Assembly (NCBI GenBank): GCA_034440455.1
Contig: JAWXCB010000114.1
Span: 1 to 64,000, forward strand
DNA length: 64,000 nt
Direction of reading: 5' to 3'
Source: JAWXCB01 sp034440455
Lineage (GTDB): Bacteria > Bacteroidota > Bacteroidia > Chitinophagales > CAIOSU01
The position numbers were made by a program, and so were the translations under genes. Below the pieces are notes generated by a model that was not told the origin of the DNA, made no database searches, and saw only the letters and a program-made list of their open reading frames with translations. How positions within the stretch are numbered: position 1 is the stretch's first letter; the number at the start of each line of letters is the position of its first letter. This document shows, one piece after another, positions 35,115 through 44,277 of the stretch.

Positions 35115-36764
35115 TTACTGGATGCTGGAAGCTGTCAGTTCAACCTTAACAGACTCAGGTTTTTTTTTAAAGGCGAGAGCCGCTGCCACAAAACTCACAA
35201 ACAGCGGATGCGGATGAATAACCGTGCTTTTTAATTCAGGGTGAAACTGTGTGCCGATAAACCACGGATGCCCCTTCAACTCCACGATTTCAACGAGGTT
35301 GCTCTTGGGGTTGACACCTACAGGCATCATCCCCGCTTCTTCAAAACGGCTTAAATAATTATTGTTGAATTCGTAGCGATGGCGATGGCGTTCGGAGATT
35401 TGATTTGCAGGATAAATCGCGCTCACGGAAGAATGCTCTTTCAACTCGCAGGGATATGCGCCCAGGCGCATCGTGCCGCCCATGTTCACGATGTGCTTTT
35501 GCTCTTCCATCATGTCAATCACGGGGTGCGGTGTGTTTTTATCCAACTCGGTGGATGATGCTTCTTTCAGCCCCAGCACGTTGCGGGCAAATTCCACCAC
35601 CGCGCATTGCATACCGAGGCAAATGCCGAAGAAAGGAATGTTGTTTTCGCGCACATATTTAATGGCGATAATTTTTCCCTCAATGCCGCGATTGCCAAAA
35701 CCGGGCGCCACAAGAATGCCGTGCAAGCCTTTCAGCTTTTGCTCCACATTTTCATCGGTGATATTTTCAGAGTGGATGCTTTCAATCGTTACGCGGCATT
35801 CGTTTGTCGCGCTTGCATGAATAAACGATTCAAGAATGGATTTGTAGGCATCCTGCAACTCGACATATTTCCCCACCAAGCCGATTTTCACGCTTGTCTT
35901 GGGATTTTTGAGGCGAAATAAAAAGTCTTTCCACTGCCCCAGTTCCACCTCATGCTTTGAGGAGAGGCGCAGTTTTGACAAAATGATTTTATCTAAATTC
36001 TCTTTTTGCGTTTCCAGCGGCACGTCATAAATGCTCTCGCAATCGCGCGCCTGAATCACGGAGTTGAGGTTCACATTGCAAAACAGGGCGAGCTTGCGCC
36101 TGATATCTTTGGTGAGTGCATATTCCGTGCGGCACACAAGCACATCGGGCTGCACGCCATTTTTCAGCAACTCTTTCACGGAGTGCTGCGTGGGTTTTGT
36201 CTTTAATTCTTTTGCGGCAGCCAAGTAAGGAACAAGCGTGAGTAAAATCACCACGCAATTCTGTGGACCCAATTCCCAGCGCAACTGGCGCACTGCTTCA
36301 ATGTAGGGCAGCGATTCAATGTCGCCCACCGTGCCGCCAAGTTCAGTAAGGATAATATCGTATTTGCCCTCATTGCTGAGCAGCATCATGCGCCTCTTGA
36401 TTTCATCGGTGATATGCGGAATCACCTGCACGGTTTTCCCTAAATAAGCGCCTTCGCGCTCTTTTTCAATAACGTGTTTGTAAATGCGCCCGGTGGTGAC
36501 GTTGTTTGCCTGCGATGTGGCAATATCAAGAAAGCGCTCATAATGCCCCAAATCAAGGTCGGTTTCCGCGCCATCTTCCGTTACGTAGCATTCGCCATGC
36601 TCGTAGGGATTCATGGTGCCGGGGTCAACATTAATGTAGGGGTCGAATTTCTGGATGGTAACTCTATAACCCCGCGCCTGCAAGAGCTTTGCAAGGGAGG
36701 CAGCGAGGATTCCTTTCCCGAGTGACGAGGTCACACCTCCTGCAACAAATATGTGCTTAGCCAT
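35115..36764 (-). CDS. pyrG: CTP synthase
   Basis: Makes CTP from UTP with glutamine or ammonia. It is full length at 549 residues. The N-terminal synthetase domain has GGVTSSLGKGI and the PYINVDPGTMNPYEHGE segment. The C-terminal glutamine amidotransferase has the nucleophile Cys in GICLGMQCAV and His-Glu in GTQFHPELKS. The start ATG 36764 gives the canonical MAKHIFVAGGV. Confidence 0.98.
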   Translation of the reverse strand: MAKHIFVAGGVTSSLGKGILAASLAKLLQARGYRVTIQKFDPYINVDPGTMNPYEHGECYVTEDGAETDLDLGHYERFLDIATSQANNVTTGRIYKHVIEKEREGAYLGKTVQVIPHITDEIKRRMMLLSNEGKYDIILTELGGTVGDIESLPYIEAVRQLRWELGPQNCVVILLTLVPYLAAAKELKTKPTQHSVKELLKNGVQPDVLVCRTEYALTKDIRRKLALFCNVNLNSVIQARDCESIYDVPLETQKENLDKIILSKLRLSSKHEVELGQWKDFLFRLKNPKTSVKIGLVGKYVELQDAYKSILESFIHASATNECRVTIESIHSENITDENVEQKLKGLHGILVAPGFGNRGIEGKIIAIKYVRENNIPFFGICLGMQCAVVEFARNVLGLKEASSTELDKNTPHPVIDMMEEQKHIVNMGGTMRLGAYPCELKEHSSVSAIYPANQISERHRHRYEFNNNYLSRFEEAGMMPVGVNPKSNLVEIVELKGHPWFIGTQFHPELKSTVIHPHPLFVSFVAAALAFKKKPESVKVELTASSIQ

Positions 36765-36780
36765 CGGGGTTAATTTGAGG

Positions 36781-36788
36781 CAAAGTTA
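36781..36788 (-). promoter_or_regulatory. -7 promoter box of pyrG
   Basis: Minus-strand TAACTTTG, 16 bp before the pyrG ATG, fits TAnnTTTG; this predicts a 5' leader of only about 10 nt. Confidence 0.5.
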
Positions 36789-36985
36789 TGAAAAACTCAA
36801 AGGTTCTTAACTTGAAAAATCAAGTTGGCGGAGAAAATAACCCGGAAAAATACAGAAACGAGAAGGGTTGGGCGCTTTTTACTTTCAATAGACTTTTACC
36901 GGGGCTTGTTATGAAAAAAGCACCGCATTTCATCTCCTTCATTTAAATTTATCACTTGTGCTAACTTTACTCAAATTCAATTAAA

Positions 36986-37228
36986 ATGACTACGGTTATC
37001 CGCCTGAAACCCGAAGCACTTATTGAGGCTTTTTTTAAAAAACTAAAAAGCTGAGTGAAGCAAACGAATCACTTAGAAATAACGATTTCTTCAGGGCAGG
37101 AAACCGTTAATAACCTCTTAGAGGAAGAAATTATCAGCCGCAGTTCGGAAATCAACGCTGGCAGAGGACGAACCTTCACGATGAAAGAATTTGAAGACTA
37201 CATCAGCAGCGAGTTTCCCGGGAAATGA
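36986..37228 (+). pseudogene. Antitoxin gene of the YoeB pair with a disrupted frame
   Basis: ATG 36986 gives MTTVIRLKPEALIEAFFKKL, then TGA at 37052-37054, only 22 residues. The same frame reopens (VKQTNHLEITISSGQETV...) and runs to a normal ending, KEFEDYISSEF, stopping at 37226-37228. The middle reads sensibly in another frame (KKLSEANESL), so a base seems lost in an A-run near 37045 and one gained near 37072, two indels that cancel. GTG 37055 could still start a 57-residue C-terminal part. The ATGA overlap with the toxin is kept. Sequencing or assembly error in the homopolymers is possible. Confidence 0.65.
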
Positions 37229-37488
37229 AAATTATTTTTTCATCCAAAGCCCTTGACGAACTTGCATCCTGCCGCGCTTCGCAACCCAAGTCAGCTTTTA
37301 AAGTACTCGAACTCATTCAGGATATTGAAAAGCACCCTTTTGAAGTAATGGGAAAACCAGAACCGCTCAAAGGCAATCTGAAAGGTTTTTGGTCAAGGAG
37401 AATTACGGATGAACACAGGCTGGTTTACGCAGTTCAGAAAGATGAAATTCATGTTTTGACCTGCAAGTATCATTATGAAAATGTCTAA
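37225..37488 (+). CDS. YoeB/Txe-family toxin
   Basis: An 87-residue mRNA interferase of the RelE superfamily. The YoeB/Txe signature is clear: GKPEPLKGNLKGFWSRRITDEHRLVYAV, with the C-terminal His-Tyr (CKYHYENV) that forms part of the catalytic site. The gene is intact. It starts on the ATG that overlaps its antitoxin's stop, so its expression depends on translation through a damaged upstream frame. Such a toxin normally cuts mRNA on the ribosome unless bound by antitoxin. Confidence 0.9.
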   Translation: MKIIFSSKALDELASCRASQPKSAFKVLELIQDIEKHPFEVMGKPEPLKGNLKGFWSRRITDEHRLVYAVQKDEIHVLTCKYHYENV

Positions 37489-37597
37489 AGGCACTATCTC
37501 TCTGCAAATTACAACCGCTCTGCTACATGGACAAAATTCGTTACTTTCATTCCGCCACGATTCATTTTGAATACAGAAAACGCGCATCAGCGCTGCG

Positions 37598-39871
37598 ATG
37601 AAAAATAAAAAAACCGAAAAGTTTATTGATTTTTCTAATCCCCGTTTCTTAGCGCTCGCGCTTGCAGTTGCGGCATTCCTCCTCTATTCCAACACGCTGT
37701 TTAATAACTACAATCTCGATGATGAACTCGTCACGGAGAATCACGCGCTGAAAGGAACGGATTTCGCCACGTTTAAAAATCTTTTCTCAGAGCCTTACTA
37801 CAAAGACCAGGCGGGCAATAAATATGAATATCGCCCGATGGTGATGGCTACCTTCTTTTTGGAATTTTTGTTGTTTGGAAAACATCCCGCCACGAGTCAT
37901 TTCATCAATGTGCTGCTCTATGCAGCGACATGCGCGCTGCTGTTCTTTTTGCTAAAATCGCTGTTTGGCGTAGCAAAATACAGCGTGCCGTTGGCATTTG
38001 GCATTGCGCTGTTTTTCGTTGTGCATCCGTTGCACACCGAAGCGGTGGCTTCCATTAAAAACCGCGATGAACTGCTCTCCTTATTATTTGGAACTGCCGC
38101 ATGGATATTCGCGCTGCAATTTGCCGACAAAAAATCGCTCCTTTATTATCCACTCTATTTGCTGTTCTTTCTTGCCGCATTATTCTCCAAACAAACCACG
38201 ATTACTTTTTCTATTCTCATTCCTGCATCCATCGTGTTGTTCCGGCAAGTAAGCCTTGCAAACTATCTCGCGCTGATTTTGCCGATTGCGCTTATCGCGA
38301 GCGTGTTTTCACCCATCTATTTGCTCTATAAAAAAGCAGGAGTGTTTCTCGGCACTACCGGCTTCCTGCTCGCTTTCTATTACAGCATTGAGAAGCGGAA
38401 TGCCGTGGTTGCGCATTTTAAAAATTCTACTACAGCCATCAAAACATTTTTCACCCGCAAAATCAATTACAAGATTATCTCCGGAGCGGCAGGCGTAATC
38501 ATCGTGCTGCTTGCGGGAGCCTATTTCGTAGTGAAGCAAAATGAAAAAGCCGCAGAGCAGCTCAAGAAAGCCCAATACAACGTGAGCGACCAAATCAGCG
38601 ATTTCAATGAATTGCAACTCACGCCCTTTCTGCAAACTCCTGCTCCTTCGGTGATTCCCATTGCGGGAAGAAAATTGGATTTTGTGGAAACACCTTTGGT
38701 CTATGTGGATGAGCCTGCAAAAAAAATCGGCACTTCCATTTACGCGCTCGGTCACTACTTGCGGCTGATGCTTGTTCCTTATCCGCTTAGTTTCTATTAC
38801 GGTTACAATCAAATTCCGATTTCGGATTTCGGAAACCTATTTGTCCTCCTTTCCTTGCTGGCATACACTGCAATTTTCATCGCGATGCTCTGGTTCATTC
38901 TAAAACAAAAACACACGATAGCTGCATTTGGAATGTTGTTTTTCCTTACAGCAATGGTTCCGCTTTCCAATCTCGTTACTCCGATTGCGGGCATTGTCGC
39001 TGAACGTCTTTCTTACTCTGCTTCGCTGGGATTTTGCATCGCGTTTTGTTATCTCCTGCTTTATCCGCTCGTGGATGATAAGGCGAAGTTTTTCAAATGG
39101 ACGGGACTTGATGCGCTGAATTATTCACGCAAGATATTCACTGGCATCCTTGTCGTTTTCGCACTGCTCACTTTTACGCGCAACTTTTCATGGAAAGACC
39201 ATCTCACGCTGTTTCGCGCTGATATTCCGCATCTGCAAAACTCCGCGCGCGCGCATCACCTGCTTGCATCGCACCTCGCATATAGCACCATCGGCAATCC
39301 TAAAACTGCCGAAAGCAAGAAGAAACTGCAAGAAGCAATTCCCCATTTTAAGAAAGCCCTTGAAATCTGCCCGGATTTTCCTTATGCATGGTTTGATCTT
39401 GCAAAAGCTTATTTGCTGATGGAAGATAAAAACAATGCGATTAAGGCTTATTATGAATCCATTAAAATGGATACCGCTTTTGCTCCGCCCCTTTTTGAAC
39501 TTGGCGTTGTGTTGAGCGAAGCAGGCAGGCAAAAAGAAGCGGAAGATGCTTACCTCAAAGCCATTCAAAAAGATTCCATGTTCATGCAGGCATATACCAA
39601 CCTCAGTTATCTCTATTATTTACAAGAGCGCTACCCGGAATCGCTTGCAATAAACATAGCTGCTTTAAAGCGCTTTTCCACCGCGTATGAGCCGCTTGTG
39701 AATCTTGGGAGAACTTACATGAAAATTCAGGACAACGAACGCGCGTTATATTATTTTGAAAAAGCAGCCGCTGTAAACCGTTCTGACAAAGGAATGCTCA
39801 ACGTGATTGCCGACTTCTATCGCGCGAAAGGAGATTCTGCCAAGGAGCAGTATTATCGGAATTTGAAGTAA
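37598..39871 (+). CDS. Polytopic membrane protein with C-terminal TPRs (TMTC-like)
   Basis: A 757-residue protein. The first 530 residues hold about ten membrane spans in the style of GT-C glycosyltransferases; an acidic first loop (NNYNLDDELVTENHAL) and the HPLHTEAVASIKNRDELLS segment match the TMTC/DUF1736 family, thought to transfer mannose from a lipid carrier. The last 200 residues are TPR repeats (AHHLLASHLAYS, PYAWFDLAKAYLL, AYTNLSYLYYLQ, AYEPLVNLGRTYM). The substrate is unknown; protein glycosylation is a reasonable guess because Bacteroidota O-glycosylate exported proteins. Confidence 0.75.
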   Translation: MKNKKTEKFIDFSNPRFLALALAVAAFLLYSNTLFNNYNLDDELVTENHALKGTDFATFKNLFSEPYYKDQAGNKYEYRPMVMATFFLEFLLFGKHPATSHFINVLLYAATCALLFFLLKSLFGVAKYSVPLAFGIALFFVVHPLHTEAVASIKNRDELLSLLFGTAAWIFALQFADKKSLLYYPLYLLFFLAALFSKQTTITFSILIPASIVLFRQVSLANYLALILPIALIASVFSPIYLLYKKAGVFLGTTGFLLAFYYSIEKRNAVVAHFKNSTTAIKTFFTRKINYKIISGAAGVIIVLLAGAYFVVKQNEKAAEQLKKAQYNVSDQISDFNELQLTPFLQTPAPSVIPIAGRKLDFVETPLVYVDEPAKKIGTSIYALGHYLRLMLVPYPLSFYYGYNQIPISDFGNLFVLLSLLAYTAIFIAMLWFILKQKHTIAAFGMLFFLTAMVPLSNLVTPIAGIVAERLSYSASLGFCIAFCYLLLYPLVDDKAKFFKWTGLDALNYSRKIFTGILVVFALLTFTRNFSWKDHLTLFRADIPHLQNSARAHHLLASHLAYSTIGNPKTAESKKKLQEAIPHFKKALEICPDFPYAWFDLAKAYLLMEDKNNAIKAYYESIKMDTAFAPPLFELGVVLSEAGRQKEAEDAYLKAIQKDSMFMQAYTNLSYLYYLQERYPESLAINIAALKRFSTAYEPLVNLGRTYMKIQDNERALYYFEKAAAVNRSDKGMLNVIADFYRAKGDSAKEQYYRNLK

Positions 39872-39913
39872 AATTTTTGATGCCAGCCGTTTTTATAGGA
39901 GTTTACTCAGAGT

Positions 39914-40975
39914 TTAAAAGATACCATTGTTATCCAAATGCCTCCTGTATCTGTTTGCGTTATTGATATGCTCTTGATACGTGCGGGCAAAAAGATGTGT
40001 GCCGCTTCCATCTCCTTTGGCGCAAAAGAAAATATACTCATGCGTTTCTGCTTCAAGCACGGCTTCGATACTTTCTTTGGAGGGAATGCAAATAGGACCC
40101 GGAGGTAATCCTGCGGTTACATACGTGTTGTAGGGTGATTCAAAATGAGTGTGGCGCAGTGTGATTCTGCGCAGCGTGAAATCCTGGAGGGCAAACTTCA
40201 CGGTGGGGTCGGCTTGCAGCTTCATCCCTTTTTTGATGCGGTTGAGATACACTCCTGCAACGCGCGGCTTTTCGGGGTTGTTGTTCGTTTCTTCTTCCAC
40301 GATGCTGGCGAGCGTCATCACCTCGATGGGCGTGAGATTTTTATTGCTTGCCTGCGCAAGGCGGCTGCTGTTCCAATACTTTTCATATTCTTTGAGCATT
40401 TTTTCAAAGAGCTTCTGCGCATTCGTGTTCCAATAGAATTCATATTGGTCGCTGAGAAACACAGAGATAACCGTGTGCGGTGTGAAGCCAAACTGCGCAA
40501 GCTGTGCGGAATCATCCATGATTTCAACCAACTCGGCTGAGTCGAGTTCAAGTTTGGTTGATGCAAAAGCAGCGAGGTCGCTCTTCGTACGGTATTTGTT
40601 AAAAAAAACTTTCACCGGATCCTGATTGCCAGCGCGCAATTTGCGCACAATGTCTTTGTTTGTCATGCCTTTAGTGAGCAGGTATCTGCCGGGTTGCACA
40701 CTTTGGTCATACTCCATTTTGCGGGCGAGCCAGTCGAATCCGCTTACATCTTTTAAAACAGTGTCGCGCTTTACGATAGCAAGCACACTATCATACGTGG
40801 AGCCGGTGGGGATGAAAAGCTGATACGCGCCTTCTTCCTTGGTGACGTTCAGCCCGTAGAAAATTCGGTAAATCTTCGCGCCTGCGAAGTAGCCTACCAC
40901 GAGTGTGAAAAGGAGCGCGATAAAGATGAAGACAATTTTTTTCAAGACAATTTCAAAATTGAGATAATTGCTCAA
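39914..40975 (-). CDS. mltG: Endolytic murein transglycosylase MltG
   Basis: Cuts nascent peptidoglycan strands at the inner membrane. The 353-residue protein has one N-terminal span (about residues 12-28) and the YceG domain with catalytic Glu in LASIVEEETN plus RIKKGMKLQADPTV and AGLPPGPICIPS, all family hallmarks. The start overlaps the end of the upstream multiheme cytochrome gene by 23 bp; TTG codons a few residues in are other possible starts. Confidence 0.94.
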   Translation of the reverse strand: MSNYLNFEIVLKKIVFIFIALLFTLVVGYFAGAKIYRIFYGLNVTKEEGAYQLFIPTGSTYDSVLAIVKRDTVLKDVSGFDWLARKMEYDQSVQPGRYLLTKGMTNKDIVRKLRAGNQDPVKVFFNKYRTKSDLAAFASTKLELDSAELVEIMDDSAQLAQFGFTPHTVISVFLSDQYEFYWNTNAQKLFEKMLKEYEKYWNSSRLAQASNKNLTPIEVMTLASIVEEETNNNPEKPRVAGVYLNRIKKGMKLQADPTVKFALQDFTLRRITLRHTHFESPYNTYVTAGLPPGPICIPSKESIEAVLEAETHEYIFFCAKGDGSGTHLFARTYQEHINNANRYRRHLDNNGIF

Positions 40976-42872
40976 ATAGTTGTAGCGCCTGCATGTTTTG
41001 CGGATTGATTTTCAACACCTGCTTAACGAGCTTTTTCGCTTCCGCGTTTCTTTTCGTGTAAAAATATAGCGATGCCTTATTGATGAGCGCAAGCTCATAA
41101 TCAGGATTTAAAGAAAGTGCTTTGTCAAAATAGGTTTCTGCCAGTTTGAAATTATTTTCACGCAGGTAAAGAAAACCAATATTCGACCATGCGGACTCAT
41201 AGCGCGGCTGCTCGGCTAAAATGAATTGATAAATTTTTTTCGCTTCTGCATACTTGCCGAGCTGCGTCAATGTCGCTGCAAGTTTGTTTTGAAAATCCAT
41301 GTTGAAATGCTGCATCGCGCAAGCAGCTTTAAAATAATCCTGCGCGGGCTGATAATATCCGAGCGTATAATTTGCTTCGCCAATGCGATAGAGCGTCCAC
41401 GCGTCAGAAACAGATTCACGCGGAATTTTATTCGCCTCTGCGAGCAGGCGGGCAAAGTCTTTCCGCAGGAAATAATAATGAATGAGCGCATTTAGCGCTG
41501 GCTTAACGTCTTTTAGAAAAAGATAATGAGCCGCAGAATCAAGCAGGTAATCGCGCGCGCTGAATTTTTCATAAAATGAAAGATACGCATGCGCCATTAA
41601 TTGCGGAGCGGGATTCTTTTCAGTGTAACATTTCAGTTGCAAATATTGCTTCACTCTTTCAATCTCCAGTGAATCTTTTTCGTTTTCTTTTTCAGGAACG
41701 CGGATAAAATGGTCTGTGATAAAAACGTGCGGAATGTCAATGCTTCCCGACTTTGGCATGTGGCAGCCGGAACAGTTGTCATTTTTTGCAGCACGGACTT
41801 CTTGTTTTTCAGAACATCCGTTATCGTTATGGCAATTTCTGCATTTGCTATTAAAAACATCGAACACAGTTTCTTTCACGCTCACATGCGGATTGTGGCA
41901 GGTGATGCACGACAACTCCGCATCTTCATAGCATTTGCTTTTCACCAAACGCTCCGCCTGCGAAGCCATGATGAATTTGCTTTTGCTTGCATCGGTTTCC
42001 GGCAGAAACACATTCCATACTTCCGAAAGATGCATGCCCGGTTTGAAATCATCAAAGTCTTTTCCCTCTTGCAGCACGGCTAATCCCTGCAAATGACAAC
42101 GCTGGCAAAGACTCATCTGTAACTCCTGCGAAAGTTTTCCGGGATTGACGATGGAATAATCAATCTGGTTAGCGGTATCAACTAAAATTCCCGCCTGCTT
42201 GAGTTTTACATGCGCTCCACCCGCGCCATGACACCGCTCGCAATCAATTCCTACAGGCACAGCGCTGAATTTATTCAACGAAGTTTTTTCAAACTGCGGC
42301 AACCCATTATGACAGGTCATACATTCAAATCCGATGGCGCGTGTGAAACGTGCATTAAAACCGCCTTCAAAGCCGGGCGCTAAATCCCATTTGCGCTGCT
42401 GCGTGTAAAAGGTGGCGGGCGCCTGAAAAATATATCCGTTGAAATTGCAGAGATGAGAATTAGTGTGCTGTCCGGAGCCAATGATATAACTGATATGCTC
42501 TGTTCTGCTGAAAACAGTGTCGCTTCCTTCCAGCCGAAACTCTTCCATATACATCGAATCGTTTTTCCAAAACGGACGGTAATAAAAATTACCGATGGAA
42601 TCATACACCGTTTTTTCATTAAAATCTGCCGCGCTCTTTTCTTTTGTTGCAAGATGGAATGACTGCCCCATGCCCGTTTTGATATAGGATTGGTAAATAG
42701 CCTCATGGCAGTTGCGGCAGGTTTGCATACCGACATAGCTCACAGTATCCGCATGGTTCAGATAGTGTCCCTGAATCTGCTGGTCAGCGCTGTTTGTGCA
42801 TAGAGAAAAAAAGCACAGCAGCGATGCAGCAACACTCATCAATAGAATCTTCCAGAAACCTGTTGACTTCAC
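40953..42872 (-). CDS. Seven-heme c-type cytochrome with C-terminal TPRs
   Basis: An exported 639-residue protein. A lipoprotein-like signal (FFSLC, Cys25) precedes seven heme sites of the CxxCH form: CRNCH (52), CMTCH, CERCH, CQRCH, CITCH, CRNCH and CSGCH, all in the first 360 residues. The spacing resembles cytochrome c554-type multiheme proteins. From about residue 480, several TPR units follow (AWTLYRIGEANYTLG, YESAWSNIGFLYLRE, PDYELALINKASLY). The electron donor and acceptor are unknown; a role in anaerobic respiration alongside the nos system is possible. It overlaps mltG by 23 bp. Confidence 0.88.
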   Translation of the reverse strand: MKSTGFWKILLMSVAASLLCFFSLCTNSADQQIQGHYLNHADTVSYVGMQTCRNCHEAIYQSYIKTGMGQSFHLATKEKSAADFNEKTVYDSIGNFYYRPFWKNDSMYMEEFRLEGSDTVFSRTEHISYIIGSGQHTNSHLCNFNGYIFQAPATFYTQQRKWDLAPGFEGGFNARFTRAIGFECMTCHNGLPQFEKTSLNKFSAVPVGIDCERCHGAGGAHVKLKQAGILVDTANQIDYSIVNPGKLSQELQMSLCQRCHLQGLAVLQEGKDFDDFKPGMHLSEVWNVFLPETDASKSKFIMASQAERLVKSKCYEDAELSCITCHNPHVSVKETVFDVFNSKCRNCHNDNGCSEKQEVRAAKNDNCSGCHMPKSGSIDIPHVFITDHFIRVPEKENEKDSLEIERVKQYLQLKCYTEKNPAPQLMAHAYLSFYEKFSARDYLLDSAAHYLFLKDVKPALNALIHYYFLRKDFARLLAEANKIPRESVSDAWTLYRIGEANYTLGYYQPAQDYFKAACAMQHFNMDFQNKLAATLTQLGKYAEAKKIYQFILAEQPRYESAWSNIGFLYLRENNFKLAETYFDKALSLNPDYELALINKASLYFYTKRNAEAKKLVKQVLKINPQNMQALQLFEQLSQF

Positions 42873-42979
42873 GTGTGCAATGATAAAAGTTTCAATGCAA
42901 GATTAAAGTGAACGAAAAATAAACTGAATCTTTTAATTTACGTACAGAGTTATTATCTTTGTCGTATAAAATAGCGAAT

Positions 42980-43243
42980 ATGGATGCAAAAATTACATTG
43001 AGCTTTGATGAAGCCGTGATAGAAAAAGCAAAGAAGTTTGCAGATGAAAACAACATCAGCGTTTCCCGATTGATGGAATTCTTATTGAGCAAAGCAACAA
43101 GCAAGCCTTACCGGTCGCTTGATGAACTTCCTGTTTCCGAGTGGGTGCAAATGGTGAGCGAAGGCGAGGCGGAATATGTTCGCAAGCCGCGCGCGCGCAA
43201 GGAAATGAAAAAAGAATATCACGAAGGCAGGAAAAAGAAATGA
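42980..43243 (+). CDS. Ribbon-helix-helix-like antitoxin
   Basis: An 87-residue antitoxin. From ATG 42980 it begins MDAKITLSFDEAVIEKAKKFADENNISVSRLMEFLL, a ribbon-helix-helix DNA-binding pattern, followed by a toxin-binding middle and a very basic tail. An in-frame upstream ATG at 42959 is less likely. It overlaps the PIN gene by 4 bp (ATGA). Confidence 0.85.
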   Translation: MDAKITLSFDEAVIEKAKKFADENNISVSRLMEFLLSKATSKPYRSLDELPVSEWVQMVSEGEAEYVRKPRARKEMKKEYHEGRKKK

Positions 43244-43665
43244 GAGTTTTTCTTGACGCAAATATTTTAGTCGCGGTTCTTTGCAACGAATATCCGCTTT
43301 TCACCTATTGCGCGCGTGTTTTGAGTCTTGCTGATAATCCCAAGTTTGAGGTTTATACTTCCCCGCTATGCCTTGCCATTGCATTTTACTTTGCTGAAAA
43401 GAAAAATGGGAACGAATTGGCGAGAAAAAAAATAGGACTGCTTGGTGAAAAATTGAGTATCACGATGGTTGATGAATCAGTTGTTTCAAAAACGAACAAG
43501 AACAAATCTATTCATGATTTTGAAGACGGCTTGCAATATTATTCTGCATTGCATTCAAAATGCAAGTGCATCGTAACACAGGATAAGGACGATTTTTATT
43601 TTTCTGAAATCGAAGTGCTTGATGCGGAAGCATTTCTGCTCGCACATGCAGTGAAGAAAAAATAA
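43240..43665 (+). CDS. PIN-domain toxin
   Basis: A 141-residue PIN-fold ribonuclease. Acidic residues of the active site are in MRVFLDANILVAVL (Asp6), HDFEDGLQYYSA and CIVTQDKDDFYF, a complete set. The start ATG 43240 overlaps the antitoxin stop; the frame is open further upstream inside the antitoxin gene but that part is spurious. Together with the preceding gene it makes an intact type II system, the second PIN pair of the window and unrelated in sequence to the one at 22179. Confidence 0.88.
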   Translation: MRVFLDANILVAVLCNEYPLFTYCARVLSLADNPKFEVYTSPLCLAIAFYFAEKKNGNELARKKIGLLGEKLSITMVDESVVSKTNKNKSIHDFEDGLQYYSALHSKCKCIVTQDKDDFYFSEIEVLDAEAFLLAHAVKKK

Positions 43666-43674
43666 CCTGCAACA

Positions 43675-44076
43675 TTAAACCGCGATACCTGCAATCTTTT
43701 CAAGCAGCCAGGATTTCTCCGTCAGCATTGCTTCGCTTTCAATTTTCTTTTTGAGTTTCCCGGCCAGCTTGCTTTCGCGCGGGCGCAGTTGCATTAATTG
43801 ACGAATAAATCGAATTGTGTTCAGATAGTATTTGCTGTGATAGGCTAATTCTTTTTTTCGCACAATGAATTGCCTGAAGCTATCTAATTGTGAAGTAAGC
43901 GTTTCGTATTCATCCAACTCGAAGTAAGTTTTAACGAGAAGCGTCCTTGCATCAATAGTGATAAAAATGTCTTTGAATTCCACCTCGCGCAGAACTTCAA
44001 TTACTTTATTGTAATCGCGTTTTTCAAAATGAAGTTTAGCGATGTTATAGTTGAGATAATCATTTAAAGTGTTCTT
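43675..44076 (-). pseudogene. 5'-truncated remnant of a helical repeat protein
   Basis: The open frame runs from 44076 (just after an in-frame TAG at 44077-44079) to 43675, 133 codons. The only ATG near its start is internal (43983). The sequence is a C-terminal piece (NIAKLHFEKRDYNKVIEVL, YHSKYYLNTIRFIRQLMQLRP) of a TPR-like helical protein known from Bacteroidota as much longer proteins. It lacks a start and its N-terminal part. A shorter 102-residue product from 43983 could be made. Confidence 0.65.
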
Positions 44077-44087
44077 CTAATTGTTTT

Positions 44088-44267
44088 GTTACAGGAAAAT
44101 TTGATTTCCTGCAGTATGACATCTTTGGAAAAGAGCAACGAAGATTTATTTCCGTTGAGCAGAATTCATTTGAGTTAAAGCGGAGTAATCGGAGTTCCGG
44201 AATTTATTTCTATCGCGTTGTCACGACAGAAAAAACATTTGCAACGGGAAAGCTGATTATTCAGTAA
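44088..44267 (+). pseudogene. Remnant of a T9SS C-terminal sorting domain
   Basis: Sixty codons ending in a normal type A sorting-domain tail (YDIFGKEQRRF, SSGIYFYRVVTTEKTFATGK, LIIQ stop) with no start codon and no upstream protein. It begins within about 12 bp of where the minus-strand remnant begins, so both genes lost their 5' parts at the same point. Confidence 0.75.
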
Positions 44268-44277
44268 TCCTAAAAAA

